Origin: Hyaloraphidium curvatum
Lineage: Eukaryota; Monoblepharomycota; Hyaloraphidiomycetes; Hyaloraphidiales; Hyaloraphidiaceae
Length of the DNA: 64,000 nucleotides
Reading direction: 5' to 3'
Assembly: GCA_025558095.1 (NCBI GenBank)
Contig: JAIVFI010000022.1
Coordinates: forward strand, 496,001 to 560,000
In this document: in pieces, positions 62,729 to 64,000 of the stretch
Position numbering within the stretch: position 1 is the stretch's first letter
Layout: every line of letters starts with the position of its first letter
Position numbers and translations under genes: made by a program
Notes under the pieces: generated by a model
What the model saw: only the letters and a program-made list of their open reading frames with translations
Told to the model about the DNA's origin: nothing
Database searches by the model: none

Positions 62729-64000
62729 CTACGATGCCTGTCCCGCGGCCCTGACCGGCGGGATGCCCTTTGCCCTGGCCCTCCAAAACGCCCCCTTTGC
62801 CCTCCCCACCGCAATCACCCTGTTCGCCTCGCCGATAGCCCGTTCCTCCCACTCCTTTAGCGCCGCGTCGGAGTCGGGGGCGAACAGCGCCTCGGCGAGC
62901 GACACCGCCTCGCGGATGCCCTTGGCCGCGCCCTGCCCCGAGGACGGGGCGGCGGCAGCGAAGGCGTCGCCGAGGAGGACCGCGGGGAGGGAGGGGAAGT
63001 ACGCCTGCCGGGGTCTGCGCGGCGTCGGGCGGTCAGCCAGGGAGCGGCACGGGGCGGGCGGGGAAGCGAGGCACCCACTCAAATTCCCAGCACCCCTGCG
63101 CGGCGATCGCGTCTGACCTGATCGCCGCCTCGAACAATGCCTTCCATTCGGGCGCCCCCTTCAAAGCCGCCTCCGCCTCGTCGAGCAGCCTCTGTGCGGC
63201 CCACTCGGACAGCTGCCCCGCGTAGGTGTTTGCCTCGTGCCGCGTGCCGAACCTGTCCAGCATGAACTTCTGGAACTCTTCGTTCCCGATGTCGTTGATG
63301 TACAGCGAGATTTCGATGCGGGAGGGCGCGCCCTCGGGCACGTGCCCCGAGTCGTCCATGGCGGGCGGGGCGAACCGGAACACCATGTAGGGATACTTGG
63401 GCGTCTCGAACCAGAGGAACCCGGCGGCGGGGTTGAGCGCCGAGAAATAGGCCAGCGTGGCGGGGTCCGCGCTTTCGCGCTCCATGATGGCGCGGAAGAG
63501 CATGTACTCCTTGTAAACTGCCTCGGCGGACTCGTCGGCGAGGAGGAGCTTGCGGAGCTGCGAGCGGAAGCCGTCCGCCACGACGAGCAGGTCGGCGTGC
63601 TCGACGGAGCCGTCGTCGAATTGGACCTCGGGGCCGTTTTCGCTGCGGGAGACGCCCACGGCGTTGCGTCCTGCGGTGAACACCCCGCCCGCGTCCAGAA
63701 AGTCCTTCAGGATCGCGTTGCGGAAGCTGCCGTAGGACAGATCGGCGCCCTTCACCGGCTTTGCCGACGTTGCCAGGATGTGCCCGCCGGCTTCGAACTC
63801 GTACGCCTTCAAATTGCCCTGCATGTCGAGCAGCTGCATGCTCACGGCGGCGCCGGGCGGCGTGTTCCGCGGCGGGTGCGTCGGCGCCAGCTTACCGCCG
63901 AACAGCCTTTCGAGCACGTCCTCGGTCATCGACATGCCCGAGCCGCGGTCACGGAAATCGCGCGAGCGGTCGACGACGCGCACCTCGGCGTCCGTGCCGG
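62729..64000 (-). CDS. FAD-dependent monooxygenase (PHBH-type), 5' end outside window
   Basis: The gene enters from the right edge; the Rossmann GxGxxG FAD motif lies beyond it. Visible parts: EVRVVDRSRDFRDRGSGMSM, LSYGSFRNAILKDFL (FAD-binding Arg/substrate region), DDGSVEHADLLVVADGFRSQLRK (the DG fingerprint), substrate-domain strands (YPYMVFRFAPP, SRIEISLYIND). After the intron (63078-63015) comes PRQAYFPSLPAVLLGDAFAAAAPSSGQGAAKGIREAVSLAEAL, the GD fingerprint. The family hydroxylates aromatic rings or small molecules using NAD(P)H and O2. The GD motif reads GDAFA instead of GDAAH. About 400 residues would be expected in total. The 3' end lies about 30 bp from the convergent Vgb-like gene. 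Confidence 0.87.

Overview
This is eukaryotic nuclear DNA. Most open frames join only after short introns (46-75 nt in nearly all cases, a few of 92-180 nt) are removed. The introns share a GTGNGT-like donor, a CTGAC/CTAAC-like branch site and a CAG acceptor. The sequence is very GC-rich and gene-dense; neighbouring genes are often 25-300 bp apart. The gene families fit a GC-rich, probably early-diverging (chytrid-like) fungus: a CSC1/OSCA channel, a Gin4/BRSK-like kinase, a Prm10/ThrE-like membrane protein, F-box and MYND proteins, a hybrid histidine kinase and a mucin-like surface protein. That placement is inference; no rRNA or other marker is present. All gene models below were spliced by eye and their phases checked by exon-length arithmetic.

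Layout. 1-12.4 kb: a broken, inverted copy of a hybrid histidine kinase, then a choloylglycine-hydrolase-like gene and a ThrE/Prm10-like transporter (both frameshifted), an intact 7-exon dienelactone hydrolase, an F-box gene, and the intact 8-exon hybrid histidine kinase that is the paralogue of the broken copy. 12.8-21 kb: a two-domain NTF2/SnoaL-like protein, a small mitochondrial-type protein, and a ~2,024-residue secreted protein with an acidic N-terminal region and a beta-trefoil-like C-terminus. 22-30 kb: two paralogous small secreted Cys-rich proteins flanking a GFA/CENP-V enzyme and a broken membrane-protein gene, then a Ser/Thr-rich mucin-like protein and a second membrane-gene remnant. 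29.9-41.2 kb: a SNF1/BRSK-type kinase, a divergent MYND/F-box-LRR pair, another MYND gene, two tandem multi-pass membrane paralogues of an unrecognised family, and a methyltransferase. 41.2-52.2 kb: a secreted PKD-like protein, a second divergent F-box-LRR/MYND pair, an enoyl-CoA hydratase, two more MYND genes, a PA-TM-RING ubiquitin ligase and a damaged DUF3140 gene. 52.2-64 kb: an F-box gene, an alpha/beta hydrolase, the CSC1 channel, a BACK-type protein, a broken MYND gene, a secreted Vgb-like beta-propeller, and the 3' part of an FAD monooxygenase that runs off the window.

Three themes stand out. (1) Local duplication and decay: the kinase copy, four loci of the membrane family, six MYND loci and a duplicated MYND/F-box block. 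(2) A MYND subfamily with extra conserved CxxC pairs upstream of the MYND finger, and a membrane family marked by a CPCP..CAGD motif; I can assign neither to a described family. (3) Many otherwise good genes carry one single-base frameshift, usually in a homopolymer. This points to residual assembly indels, to gene decay, or to a mixture of the two.
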